A stretch of DNA of 64,000 nucleotides from an uncultured Eubacteriales bacterium (GTDB lineage: Bacteria; Bacillota; Clostridia; Christensenellales; CAG-138). Shown one piece after another: positions 16,723-24,234 of this stretch (position 1 is the stretch's first letter; every line of letters begins with the position of its first letter). The notes under the pieces were generated by a model, which searched no databases, was not told the origin of the DNA, and worked only from the letters and a program-made list of their open reading frames with translations. The stretch spans positions 576,640 to 640,639 of the forward strand of contig CADCJW010000002.1 in NCBI GenBank assembly GCA_902801845.1, in the 5' to 3' direction. The translations under genes and the position numbers were made by a program.

Positions 16723-17074
16723 TTTCTCCCCTTCCCTTCGCCGTCCGGCACGACGCCATCAGCATCACCCGGAGGGAAGTGCATTGGTCGATCAAATCCT
16801 TATACTTCGCGTCGTCGATATAGTTCGTCTGATGCAGCAATTCAAGCCAGTAGTCGGTTTCGCTGGCCTCCTTCAAAGCGATCTCCAGCTTTGAAATAAA
16901 GTCCTTTCGCCCCTGGGCGTGCCGGGCTTCAAAAATATTGGCGCCGATAGAGGTGCCGGAACGGCCGATCTGGTTGGAGATGATGGTCTCATGCTTTTCC
17001 TTCAGCTCCTTCACCAGATCTAAAATCTGAACGGCAAAACCCATGGACAGGGTCCGCAGCTTGGATTCGGACAT
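16718..17074 (-). CDS. Four-helix-bundle protein (23S rRNA IVP / S23-like family)
   Basis: 118 residues. The sequence carries the family hallmarks: a first helix LSMGFAVQILDLVKELKE, the conserved turn SNQIGRSGTSIGANIFEA (residues 34-51) and the helix DFISKLEIALKEASETDYWLELL. Relatives are encoded in intervening sequences of bacterial 23S rRNA and are structurally like the bacterial Avd protein, which oligomerises as a basic pentameric barrel and binds nucleic acid. The start at 17074 follows an AAGGAG site; the longer frame to 17137 merely translates the right array. The TGA stop lies inside ACATCACT copy 12. The protein is intact and of normal length, so it is probably under selection. A role in binding the hairpin transcripts is inference. 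Confidence 0.9.
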   Translation of the reverse strand: MSESKLRTLSMGFAVQILDLVKELKEKHETIISNQIGRSGTSIGANIFEARHAQGRKDFISKLEIALKEASETDYWLELLHQTNYIDDAKYKDLIDQCTSLRVMLMASCRTAKGRGEK

Positions 17075-17092
17075 GGAGTTTCTCCTTGTTTC

Positions 17093-17170
17093 GTGATGTA
17101 CCGCTTCGCGGCGTGATGTATGCGCCTGACGGCGCAAGTGATGTGTTGCGGCTCCGCCGCAACGTGATGT
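17093..17170. repeat. Right hairpin array: 3 hairpins separated by GTGATGT
   Basis: GTGATGT occurs at 17093-17099, 17113-17119, 17138-17144 and 17164-17170, the reverse complement of the octamer in the left array. Between them are CCGC-TTC-GCGG, TGCGCC-TGAC-GGCGCA and a perfect 8-bp stem GTTGCGGC-TCC-GCCGCAAC. The first copy ends 18 bases upstream of the four-helix-bundle start codon, so this array is its 5' leader. Confidence 0.88.
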
Positions 17171-17183
17171 GACGCGTCCTGCC

Positions 17184-17963
17184 TCAGCAAAACGCGTCGT
17201 TGTCGGTCAACACCCCCCGCACCAGCTCCCCGATCTCGGTGGTGTCCAGATCGCGGATCTGCTCATAGGGGAAGACGGCGGCCACGGTCAGGGTGACGGG
17301 GGTCCGGCGGAGGAAGAAGTTTTTGCCGATGTTCTCCGTGCCCCGGGTCCTGAGGACCACCAGGGGGCACTTGGCCCACTGGGCGGCCTTGAAGCAGCCC
17401 ACCCGGAAGGGGAGCAGCTCGCCGGTCTTGGACCGGGTCCCCTCGGGATAGATGCCGATGGCCTCCCCGGCCTGGATGCGCCGGACCACCTGGCGGATGA
17501 CCACCAGGCCCTGTCGATCGTCCGCCCGGTCCAGGGAGATGCACCCCGCCCCGGCGATGAGCCGTCCGCCCACGGGGATGTCCAGATTCTCCTTCTTGGT
17601 GACGAAGGTGACGCCCCGGCCGCGCAGGGCGTACATGGCGGTGATGGGGTCGAAGTCGGACCGGTGGTTCCCCACCAGCAAAAACCCGCCCTCGGGGAGC
17701 TTTTCTTCCCCCACCAGCTTCACCTGGACGGCCCCCAGCTGCAGCAGGGGCCCGATGCCGGTCACCAAAAGCTTTCGATAGAAGGCGAACCGCTTGGGGT
17801 TTGGGTCCTTCTTGTTCACGAACAGGGACGCCGCCGCCAGCACCAGCGCGTGCAGCAGCAACAACCCCAAAAAGGTCCCCAGGAAGTACAGGGGGCACTG
17901 GAGGGGCGTGCGGGCGAAGGCCAGCACCGCCCCGAAGCTCAACACAAGATACAGAATCAGCAT
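17184..17963 (-). CDS. PlsC-like 1-acylglycerol-3-phosphate acyltransferase
   Basis: 259 residues. One or two N-terminal hydrophobic helices anchor it in the membrane. The HX4D motif is NHRSDFD and the acceptor motif is YPEGTRSK (EGTR), with the follow-on VPLVVLRT-like segment seen as CPLVVLRT. Expected reaction: acylation of lysophosphatidic acid to phosphatidic acid in phospholipid synthesis. GAGGAGG precedes the ATG. It is the promoter-proximal gene of a minus-strand unit continuing into the four-helix-bundle element and the HAD phosphatase. One of three PlsC-type genes in the window, any of which could be the housekeeping enzyme; this one has the most canonical motifs. Confidence 0.87.
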   Translation of the reverse strand: MLILYLVLSFGAVLAFARTPLQCPLYFLGTFLGLLLLHALVLAAASLFVNKKDPNPKRFAFYRKLLVTGIGPLLQLGAVQVKLVGEEKLPEGGFLLVGNHRSDFDPITAMYALRGRGVTFVTKKENLDIPVGGRLIAGAGCISLDRADDRQGLVVIRQVVRRIQAGEAIGIYPEGTRSKTGELLPFRVGCFKAAQWAKCPLVVLRTRGTENIGKNFFLRRTPVTLTVAAVFPYEQIRDLDTTEIGELVRGVLTDNDAFC

Positions 17964-17991
17964 AGCTGCCTCCTCAAAGATTCACACCGCC

Positions 17992-18020
17992 AGTATACCA
18001 TGGGCGCGGCCCCCCCGCAA
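17992..18020 (-). promoter_or_regulatory. Promoter of the acyltransferase gene at 17184-17963
   Basis: Minus strand: TTGCGG (18020-18015), 17-nt spacer, TATACT (17997-17992). This is the nearest upstream promoter I can read for the four-helix-bundle gene and HAD gene as well. Confidence 0.6.
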
Positions 18021-18032
18021 GGTGTCGCCCGG

Positions 18033-18845
18033 CTACAGCTCGTCCAGATCGAAGGAGATGTCCTCCAGCTGGACGTGGGAGGGCTCCTCCCGGTAGTTGA
18101 GCAGGGTGTTCCGCTGCCGGGCCCGGTGCTTGGCCTGGGCCACGTCCAAAACGTTCTGCACCGCGTCCGCCAAAGGCCCCGGTCGGCCTGGGCCGGTGGG
18201 CGGCCGGGGGGACGTACCCTGCGGGGGGAGCTGTCCCTGCTGTTTGTCCCGCTGCTCCCAGGCCCGGACGAGGGCCCGCCAGTCCCGGATGGGGTTCTGC
18301 CCCACCCGCCAGCCCGTGGCGGCGTAGTAGTCGAAGAAGTAGTCCCCGTCGATGCCGTTCTTCCGTTCCTCACAGAAGGCCTTGATCTCCTCTCGGGTGG
18401 GTATGTGTGTGCCCGCCTCCGCCGGGGCGTTCTCTTTGGTCATACACACATACTCCTGCTCATGCTCTTTATCATGCTCTTCTTCTTTCTCTTCTTCATG
18501 GTCATACTCTTTGTCTGAAACCAGAGGCAGGGGGTCTGGTTCCAGCCGCTCCGGCTTGGATTCAACCATGGTTTCAACCATGGTTTCAACCTTGGTATCA
18601 GCGGCCGGCTTCCGCTTGCAGCCCCGGGCCCGTTCGGCGCTGCTCACCTTCTCCTCGTATATCTCCGCCTCCCGGTCGATGATCCGACGGGCCATGGCCC
18701 AGACGAAGCGCTCGTTGCCCGAAAGCTCGGCCAGCCGCCCGTCCTCGGCGTAGGCGATCATGGCCGTGAACAGCCGGCCCCTCTCCTCATAATCCAGGGG
18801 CTCCATAAGCTCCTGAAAATCCGTGAACACCTTCAAATACTTCAT
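18033..18845 (-). CDS. DUF6291-type phage-like protein (possible replisome-organiser relative)
   Basis: 270 residues from MKYLKVF, which has a GGAGG site 8 bases upstream; an ATG 7 codons earlier is less well placed. The first 75 residues (FTDFQELMEPLDYEERGRLFTAMIAYAEDGRLAELSGNERFVWAMARRIID in outline) match the DUF6291 pattern found on clostridial prophages and conjugative elements, usually next to replication genes. The middle is low complexity: a VETMVETMVE repeat encoded by tandem copies of an 11-12-base unit, and an EHDKEHEQE acidic/histidine stretch. Residues 150-205 (PTREEIKAFCEERKNGIDGDYFFDYY...DWRALVRAW) resemble the DNA-binding tail of phage DnaD-like initiators. No other phage gene is nearby, so it looks like an orphan of a past integration. 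Confidence 0.65.
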   Translation of the reverse strand: MKYLKVFTDFQELMEPLDYEERGRLFTAMIAYAEDGRLAELSGNERFVWAMARRIIDREAEIYEEKVSSAERARGCKRKPAADTKVETMVETMVESKPERLEPDPLPLVSDKEYDHEEEKEEEHDKEHEQEYVCMTKENAPAEAGTHIPTREEIKAFCEERKNGIDGDYFFDYYAATGWRVGQNPIRDWRALVRAWEQRDKQQGQLPPQGTSPRPPTGPGRPGPLADAVQNVLDVAQAKHRARQRNTLLNYREEPSHVQLEDISFDLDEL

Positions 18846-18934
18846 TTTCTCTTCCTCCGCCTCCATTGTACCCCCGGGAGGGGCCCTTGGTTTCCGATAA
18901 TTCGTTCATATTGGAGGCGGAGGGCGCTCCTCCC

Positions 18935-18962
18935 TTGACAGGAGGGAAAGGGCGGGTATATC
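18935..18962 (+). promoter_or_regulatory. Promoter of the LRR lipoprotein gene
   Basis: TTGACA (18935-18940), 16-nt spacer, TATATC (18957-18962). GGGAGGAG follows just before the ATG at 18996. Confidence 0.6.
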
Positions 18963-18995
18963 ATCGGTATATATGGAATAGGGAGGAGAAGACCC

Positions 18996-20393
18996 ATGAA
19001 GAAGATCGGAGCCTTGCTGCTGGTGCTGGCGCTGTGCGGGAGTTTGTTCGCCTGCGCGGCGGTCCAAAACGCCCAAACCGCCTTTCTCCAGTCCCCGGAG
19101 GGCGCCATGATCGGCCGGACCTTCGCCGACGTGGAAGCGGCCTTCGGCCCCTTCTCCACGGTGTATCTCGAGGAGGATCGGCCGGCGGCCTACGTGTTCA
19201 GCCGGAGCAACGTGGCCTTCCATTTCAGCGCGCCCCTGGTGCAAAAGAGCTGGGCCAACAAGCTGTCCTCTGCGGCGGGCTTCATCCCCGGGGCCATCGC
19301 CCTCAGGGACATCCAGCCCACGGATTTGTGCGTCGGCGTCTCCGGGCGGATCAAGGATTTCGGCATCGCCGACAGCGACGTTCAGGAGATGTCCAACTCC
19401 CTCTTGGCCTTCCGGCCGGAGACCCGGGAGACCAGGACCAACACCATCTACTCCCTGACCACCCAGGATGGGGCCTATGAGGTGAACGTCTACTGCGCCC
19501 GAGGGGAGACCGTCGTCACCCCGGACCACCAGATCGAGGTCACGGCCCTGAAGCAGCGGCCCGCGGCGGACCCCTCCGTGACGGAGTTCAGCTTCGGCGG
19601 CGCCACCATCAAGGTGGGCGAGACCAAGGTGGAGATCCGGGCCAGCAGCCGGGCCCGCCGGACGATCCCCGCCCAGGAGGTGAGCGACCTGGTCCGCTAC
19701 TGCCCGGACCTTCAGTCCCTGATCCTGGACTACTGCGACATCGAGGGCGTGGAGCAGATCGGCCTGCTGACGGATCTCACCCATCTGGAGATCATGAGCT
19801 GCAACCTGCCGGACATCTCCTTTATCGCGGGCCTCACCAAGGTCACCGAGCTGGGCCTCTGCCACAACCGGATCTCCGATTTGACCCCCATCGAGGATCT
19901 GCCCCTCACCTATCTCAACCTGGCCGACAACCCGGCCCTAGGGAACCGGGACCTTCGCTCCGTGGGCTATATCACCACGCTGCAGACCCTGTACATCTAC
20001 TCCTTGAACCTCTCCGATCTGTCCGCCCTCCAGTCCCTGAATAAGCTGGTCACCCTGAACGTGAACAACGATTCCAAGATCAACGAGGACGCCCTGGAGG
20101 TGGTGAGCTATTTCCCCAAGCTGCGCAAGCTCCAGATCAACAACACCGGCGTCACCAGCTTTGACTTCCTCTTCACGGATTGCCCGAACCTGCGGGAGCT
20201 GGACGCCCGGAAGCTCAACAAGCTCAAGAACCCCACCGAGAGCATCCTGAAGCTCCCCCAGCTGGAGCGGCTCAGCAAGCTGAGCGTGGGCAAGGACCTT
20301 CAGGAGAGCCTGGACGCCCAGACCCAGGCCGACTACGGCATGAGCGCCGTGGATTGGTTCAAGTCCCAGGACGTGACCCTGTCGTTCAACTAA
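18996..20393 (+). CDS. Leucine-rich-repeat lipoprotein
   Basis: 465 residues. A lipoprotein signal peptide ends in LFAC (Cys20). Residues 25-210 form a domain without a recognisable family. From about residue 235 to 450 there are six to eight internalin/SDS22-like leucine-rich repeats of 21-25 residues (LTDLTHLEIMSCNLPDISFI, LTKVTELGLCHNRISDLTPI and so on, consensus LxxLxLxxNxIxDLxxL). It would be anchored on the outer face of the membrane; such proteins usually mediate protein contacts or envelope sensing. Transcribed alone, between the orphan phage-like gene and ftsH, and ended by a clear terminator. Confidence 0.82.
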   Translation: MKKIGALLLVLALCGSLFACAAVQNAQTAFLQSPEGAMIGRTFADVEAAFGPFSTVYLEEDRPAAYVFSRSNVAFHFSAPLVQKSWANKLSSAAGFIPGAIALRDIQPTDLCVGVSGRIKDFGIADSDVQEMSNSLLAFRPETRETRTNTIYSLTTQDGAYEVNVYCARGETVVTPDHQIEVTALKQRPAADPSVTEFSFGGATIKVGETKVEIRASSRARRTIPAQEVSDLVRYCPDLQSLILDYCDIEGVEQIGLLTDLTHLEIMSCNLPDISFIAGLTKVTELGLCHNRISDLTPIEDLPLTYLNLADNPALGNRDLRSVGYITTLQTLYIYSLNLSDLSALQSLNKLVTLNVNNDSKINEDALEVVSYFPKLRKLQINNTGVTSFDFLFTDCPNLRELDARKLNKLKNPTESILKLPQLERLSKLSVGKDLQESLDAQTQADYGMSAVDWFKSQDVTLSFN

Positions 20394-20411
20394 TCCGCCT
20401 TGATTTCCCAA

Positions 20412-20446
20412 GGGGGACGGAGCTAATCCGTCCCCCGTTCTGTTTT
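20412..20446 (+). terminator. Intrinsic terminator after the LRR lipoprotein gene
   Basis: Perfect 10-bp stem GGGGGACGGA / TCCGTCCCCC (20412-20436) with loop GCTAA, followed by GTTCTGTTTT. Confidence 0.8.
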
Positions 20447-20489
20447 CACAACATTTTTACAAACAGCTCCCCTTTTCCGGAAAAAGCGG

Positions 20490-20518
20490 TGGATTCCATC
20501 GCATTTTATTGGTACAAT
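20490..20518 (+). promoter_or_regulatory. Probable ftsH promoter
   Basis: TACAAT at 20513-20518 with a weak TGGATT 17 nt upstream (20490-20495), about 50 bases before the chosen start. Confidence 0.4.
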
Positions 20519-20567
20519 AGGCCTGATGAAAGCAGGCGTCCCCCATGGGACGCGAAAGGGAAAACAC

Positions 20568-22499
20568 ATGGACGAAAAACAACAGCGGCCCCGCCGCCCC
20601 TGGTGGCTGTGGCTGATCGTGGGATTGGGCGTGGCGGTCATGCTCTTTGGGCTGGGCGCCCCCAGCGCCCTGTTCTCCGGCAGCGAGGAGGAGGTCACCT
20701 ATGACGTGTTCCTGGACGCGCTGGAGGCGGGGAAGGTGAAGGAGGTGCAGCTCAAGAGCGGCACCCTCTATTATACGCTGCAGGCTGAGGCGGAGGCGAA
20801 GCCCACCCAGGCGCCCCAGCTGAACTTCGGGTTCCGGCCCCTGACCAGCAGCAAAAAGATGAAGGTCTACGCCGTCACCGCCATGAACGACCCGAACCTG
20901 GTGGACCGGCTCCACGCCGCGGGGGTCACCTTCTCGGAGAACGCGGGCACGGGGAACATGCTCCTTTTGGTGCTGATCCAGTATCTGGTGCCCATCCTCT
21001 TCTATGTGGCCATCTTCAGCTTCTTCTTTCGGCGCATGGGCAAGCTGGGCGCCGGCGGCGGCCTTATGGGCGGTCTCGGCAAATCCAACGCACGTACCGT
21101 GGAGGGGGGCGAGGTGAAGACCACCTTCGCCGACGTGGCCGGCCAGGACGAGGCGAAGGAGAGCCTGCAGGAGATCGTGAGCTACCTGCACAACCCCCAG
21201 GAATACACGGAGATCGGCGCCCGGATGCCCCGGGGCGCGCTGCTCATCGGCCCGCCGGGCACGGGCAAGACCCTCATGGCCCGGGCCGTGGCCGGGGAGG
21301 CGGGGGTGCCCTTCCTCTCCATTTCGGGGCCTGAGTTCGTGGAGCTGTTCGTGGGCATGGGCGCGTCCAAGGTCCGGGATCTGTTCAAGGAGGCCCGGGA
21401 GAAGGCGCCCTGCATCGTGTTCATCGACGAGATCGACGCCATCGGCAAGAAGCGGGACGGCTTCGGCGGCAACGACGAGCGGGAGCAGACGCTGAACCAG
21501 CTGCTCTCGGAGATGGACGGGTTCGAGGGGAACTCCGGCGTGGTGGTCCTGGCGGCCACCAACCGGCCCGAGTCCCTGGATAAGGCGCTGCTGCGGCCCG
21601 GCCGGTTCGATCGGCGGGTGCCCGTGGAGCTCCCCGACCAGGGGGGCCGGGAGGCGATCTTGCGCATCCACTGCGACAGGATCAAGACCGCGGGGCCCAT
21701 CGACCTCGCCGCCATCGCCCGGATCACGCCGGGGGCCAGCGGCGCGGACCTGGCCAACGTGATCAACGAGGCGGCCCTTTGCGCCGTCCGCGCCGGGCGG
21801 CACGCCGTGACGCAGAAGGATCTGGAGGACAGCGTGGACGTGGCGCTGGCCGGCAAGCAGCGCAAGAGCATGGTCATCTCCCAGCACGAGAAGGAGATCA
21901 TCGCCTACCACGAGGTAGGCCACGCCCTGGTGGCCGCCAAGCAGAAGGGGGCGTCCCCGGTGCACAAGATCACCATCATCCCCCGGACCTCCGGGGCCCT
22001 GGGGTTCACCATGCAGGCGGACGAGGACGAGCGGTTCCTCATGGATAAGCAGGAGGCCTTCGCCAAGATCGTGACGCTGACCGGCGGCCGGGCCGCGGAG
22101 GAGCTTTGCTTCGACTCCGTCACCACCGGCGCCAGCAACGACATCGAGCAGGCCACCTCCATCGCCCGGGCCATGATCACCCGGTACGGCATGAGCGAGA
22201 GCTTCGGCATGACCGCCTTCGAGCAGATGGTGAACCCGTACCTCGGGAACGACACCACCATGAACTGCTCCCAGGAGACCGCCGCCCGGATCGACCGGGA
22301 GGTCATCGCCCTCATCGAAAAGGCCTACGAGCAGGCCAAGACCATCCTCAAGGACAACCGGTCCAAGCTGGACGAGATCGCCCGGGTGCTCATCGCCCGG
22401 GAGACCATCACCGGCCAGGAGTTCATGGACATCCTGAACGCCCCCGTGGCCCTGCCGGCGAAGCAGGAGCCGGGCGAGGAGACGGAGAACGAGGGTTGA
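20568..22499 (+). CDS. ftsH: ATP-dependent zinc metalloprotease FtsH
   Basis: 643 residues from MDEKQQ. Membrane protease that degrades misfolded and regulatory membrane proteins. Two N-terminal transmembrane helices (about 12-32 and 125-147) flank a small extracellular domain. The AAA module has Walker A GPPGTGKT near residue 228, Walker [10 protein letters not shown], and the second region of homology [19 protein letters not shown]; the zinc site is HEVGH near 447 and the C-terminal ligand region includes the ASNDIEQAT segment. The start at 20568 puts the first helix near the N-terminus as in relatives; an in-frame ATG at 20526 would add 14 residues and cannot be excluded. The ribosome binding site (GAAAGGG) is modest. 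Confidence 0.94.
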   Translation: MDEKQQRPRRPWWLWLIVGLGVAVMLFGLGAPSALFSGSEEEVTYDVFLDALEAGKVKEVQLKSGTLYYTLQAEAEAKPTQAPQLNFGFRPLTSSKKMKVYAVTAMNDPNLVDRLHAAGVTFSENAGTGNMLLLVLIQYLVPILFYVAIFSFFFRRMGKLGAGGGLMGGLGKSNARTVEGGEVKTTFADVAGQDEAKESLQEIVSYLHNPQEYTEIGARMPRGALLIGPPGTGKTLMARAVAGEAGVPFLSISGPEFVELFVGMGASKVRDLFKEAREKAPCIVFIDEIDAIGKKRDGFGGNDEREQTLNQLLSEMDGFEGNSGVVVLAATNRPESLDKALLRPGRFDRRVPVELPDQGGREAILRIHCDRIKTAGPIDLAAIARITPGASGADLANVINEAALCAVRAGRHAVTQKDLEDSVDVALAGKQRKSMVISQHEKEIIAYHEVGHALVAAKQKGASPVHKITIIPRTSGALGFTMQADEDERFLMDKQEAFAKIVTLTGGRAAEELCFDSVTTGASNDIEQATSIARAMITRYGMSESFGMTAFEQMVNPYLGNDTTMNCSQETAARIDREVIALIEKAYEQAKTILKDNRSKLDEIARVLIARETITGQEFMDILNAPVALPAKQEPGEETENEG

Positions 22500-22504
22500 T
22501 ATCT

Positions 22505-22587
22505 GCACTTTTTTCTCTTTAGACAAAGAGAAAAAAGTGCCAAAAAAGAGAAACTTAAATGGGACTGCGGAGTATTTCCGCAGTCCC
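22505..22587 (+). repeat. Three-hairpin intergenic repeat, copy 3 (divergent; terminator of ftsH)
   Basis: Hairpin 1 is a perfect 16-bp stem GCACTTTTTTCTCTTT (22505-22520) with its complement at 22525-22540, followed by AAAAAAGAGAAACTTAA as in copy 1. Hairpin 2 has the same place but another sequence: GGGACTGCGGA / TCCGCAGTCCC at 22561-22587. The left arm of hairpin 3 (GCTTTTCTTT) follows near 22603, but its right arm (AAAGAAAA) appears only near 22743. Confidence 0.7.
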
Positions 22588-22599
22588 TGTTATATTCAG

Positions 22600-22760
22600 T
22601 GAGCTTTTCTTTTTAGGCGGCTTTTTACCCATGGGCAAAACATAGTCGAAACCTTTGCAAAGCTCGGTTTCTCGTTGTTTTGCCCGTGCTTCGCCTCGCT
22701 GCATCTGCCACAGGCAGCGCTCGGCTTCGCACCCTTTCACCGAAAAGAAAAAACCGCACG
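22600..22760 (+). other. Structured insertion inside repeat copy 3
   Basis: About 130 bases separate the two arms of the third hairpin. Within them are the arms GGGCAAAACA and TGTTTTGCCC with a nested CGAAACC / GGTTTC pair, and a downstream CTGCC-ACA-GGCAG hairpin. No credible coding frame. The segment could be a secondary small element or a structured RNA; I do not recognise it. Confidence 0.35.
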
Positions 22761-22765
22761 CCCCC

Positions 22766-23446
22766 TCAGGTCGTTCCCCTGAGCCGGGGCGCCCAGTAGT
22801 CCCTGCCGTAGACCAAAGCCTCCGCCAGCAGCCCCACGGGCAGGGCGAAGAGCACGTCCAGGGCCGAATGCTGCTTCACGAAGCAGACCGCCAGGCACAC
22901 GCCGACGACGAAGAGGGTGAGGCACCCTTTCCCCCAGGCGGGCAGGGCCTCGTCCTTCAGCCCCGCGGACAGGATCCCTAACGAATAGGCCACGTGAAGG
23001 CTGGGGCAGACGCCGGTGCTGGTGTCGAAGGCGTAGATGAAGGCCATGACGGACGTGAGGAAATTCTCCCGGGGGAACACCTCCGGCCGAAGGTCCTGCC
23101 GGGTGGGCCAGAGGATGTAGCAGATCATGGCCACGGCCTGGGTGATCATGATGAAGATCTGGATCTTCCGGAACCGGGGCACATCGAAGAGGAGGGTGTA
23201 CAGCAAGCTCCCGAACACCAGCACGTACCAGCCCACATAGAAAAGGGCGAACCATTCGTTGAAGGGGATGAGATCGTCCAGCCCGCAGTGGACGGGCGTG
23301 CACCTTTCCCAGGGGATCAGGTTCTCCGTGATGAAATAGAGGGCGAAATAAACGATCCACCCCCCCAACAGCTTCAAATGGGCGAACCGGGGCTCGTTCA
23401 GCTTTTTCAGGGAGAATCCCCGGTAATCGTAAACGGTCCGCTTCAT
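22766..23446 (-). CDS. PAP2-superfamily phosphatase, integral membrane
   Basis: 226 residues with about six hydrophobic segments. Two of the three phosphatase motifs are clear: PSLHVAYS (the PSxH motif, general acid histidine) and KQHSALDVLFALP (SRxxxxxHxxxD-like end, histidine nucleophile). The first motif K-x6-RP is less evident: only PTRQDLRP is near the right place. Likely a membrane lipid-phosphate phosphatase (phosphatidic acid, phosphatidylglycerol phosphate or inositol-lipid type). It overlaps the preceding acyltransferase by ATGA and is the last gene of the mnmG operon, so a role in phospholipid or glycolipid headgroup processing together with that acyltransferase is likely. Confidence 0.8.
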   Translation of the reverse strand: MKRTVYDYRGFSLKKLNEPRFAHLKLLGGWIVYFALYFITENLIPWERCTPVHCGLDDLIPFNEWFALFYVGWYVLVFGSLLYTLLFDVPRFRKIQIFIMITQAVAMICYILWPTRQDLRPEVFPRENFLTSVMAFIYAFDTSTGVCPSLHVAYSLGILSAGLKDEALPAWGKGCLTLFVVGVCLAVCFVKQHSALDVLFALPVGLLAEALVYGRDYWAPRLRGTT

Positions 23447-24234
23447 CTCTCGTACACCTCCAACGGCCGGCTCCTCGGATACTCCCGCTTCGGGACGTTG
23501 GGATAGGGCACCACGGTGTGCTCGGGAAGCGCCAAGGCTATCTCGGTGATCCCGTCCAAGAGGGCCGCCGCCACCCGCCTGCGCTCCGTTTCCAGGGGGG
23601 CCGCCGGATCGAAGACGATGGGCTGCCCGTAGGTCATGACCTTCAGCCGGGGCGCCAGATACAGGGGCACGAAGGCGAGGGCCTGCCCCGTCTGCTTATG
23701 GTACATGCGCCCCAGGTCCACGAACCGATCCTGAAAGGCGTGGACGATGTTGTTGTGCTCGTCGTAGCACTCGGGGAAGATCACCAGCCTGTCCCCGTCC
23801 CGGAGCTTTTGCACCGACTCCCGAAAGGTGGACAGGGTCCTGGCGTCGTGGTAGACGCCGATGGTGTGGGCGTTGTTGAACAGGCACAGGGACAGGGGCA
23901 CGATCAAATGGCTCAACAGCTTATAGAACCAGCGGACGGCCCTGGGCTTCCGGGACCAAAAGTCCCGAAAGGTGTAGGCCGCCACCTCCTCCCGGTGCAT
24001 CATCTCCCCGGTGCACCAGACCCAGTGCCGGCCGGGGGTATACAGCTCCCCGGCCACGGGCCCGTACATCTGGCTGTGGTTCCCCACGATGACGCAGGGG
24101 CCCTCCGGCAGATTCTCCGCCCCTTTTATCCGCCACTTGGGGGAAAAGAGCCATACCCCGTAGCGGATGAGTCGATAGGTGAAAGAGGTGGGCTTGTCGC
24201 CCACCTCCGCTCGTTTCAAAGACGGTGCGCTCAT
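23443..24234 (-). CDS. Divergent PlsC-fold acyltransferase-like protein
   Basis: 263 residues. The fold is recognisable from the region KGAENLPEGPCVIVGNHSQMYGP, a typical PlsC start (the P-x-x-P-x-I-x-x-N-H pattern). The catalytic aspartate of the HX4D motif is replaced: His is followed by SQMYG, and the EGTR motif is replaced by FPECYDEHN. This points to a changed reaction mechanism, other acyl acceptor, or loss of activity. It overlaps the lipoprotein gene upstream (24231-24234) and PAP2 downstream (23443-23446), both ATGA, so the three are translated together. Confidence 0.75.
   Translation of the reverse strand: MSAPSLKRAEVGDKPTSFTYRLIRYGVWLFSPKWRIKGAENLPEGPCVIVGNHSQMYGPVAGELYTPGRHWVWCTGEMMHREEVAAYTFRDFWSRKPRAVRWFYKLLSHLIVPLSLCLFNNAHTIGVYHDARTLSTFRESVQKLRDGDRLVIFPECYDEHNNIVHAFQDRFVDLGRMYHKQTGQALAFVPLYLAPRLKVMTYGQPIVFDPAAPLETERRRVAAALLDGITEIALALPEHTVVPYPNVPKREYPRSRPLEVYER

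Larger units (their letters stand above)
16440..17170 (-). other. Putative element: four-helix-bundle gene enclosed by inverted hairpin arrays
   Basis: A 731-bp unit consisting of a left array (16440-16722, twelve hairpins each followed by ACATCACT), a 118-codon gene on the minus strand, and a right array (17093-17170, three hairpins separated by GTGATGT). The joining octamer is inverted between the two arrays, so the unit is an inverted-repeat-bounded cassette. It sits between two minus-strand housekeeping-type genes (an acyltransferase and a HAD phosphatase) and nothing else in the window resembles it. There is no transposase. I know the protein family from intervening sequences of 23S rRNA and, as a structural relative, the Avd protein of diversity-generating retroelements; the function of this arrangement is unknown to me. 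Confidence 0.6.

Noticed and set aside
16438..16823. Plus-strand frames across the hairpin array
   Set aside because: They translate ACATCACT and stem repeats into HHxx-type repeats, have no ribosome binding site and run against the four-helix-bundle gene.
16440..17170. REP/RAYT-type transposable repeat
   Set aside because: Hairpins lack the GTAG-type head and there is no Y1 (TnpA-REP) transposase; the protein is a four-helix bundle without catalytic residues.
18033..18845. Prophage around the DUF6291 gene
   Set aside because: Neighbours on both sides are an acyltransferase and a lipoprotein with own promoters; no integrase, terminase or structural gene is present.
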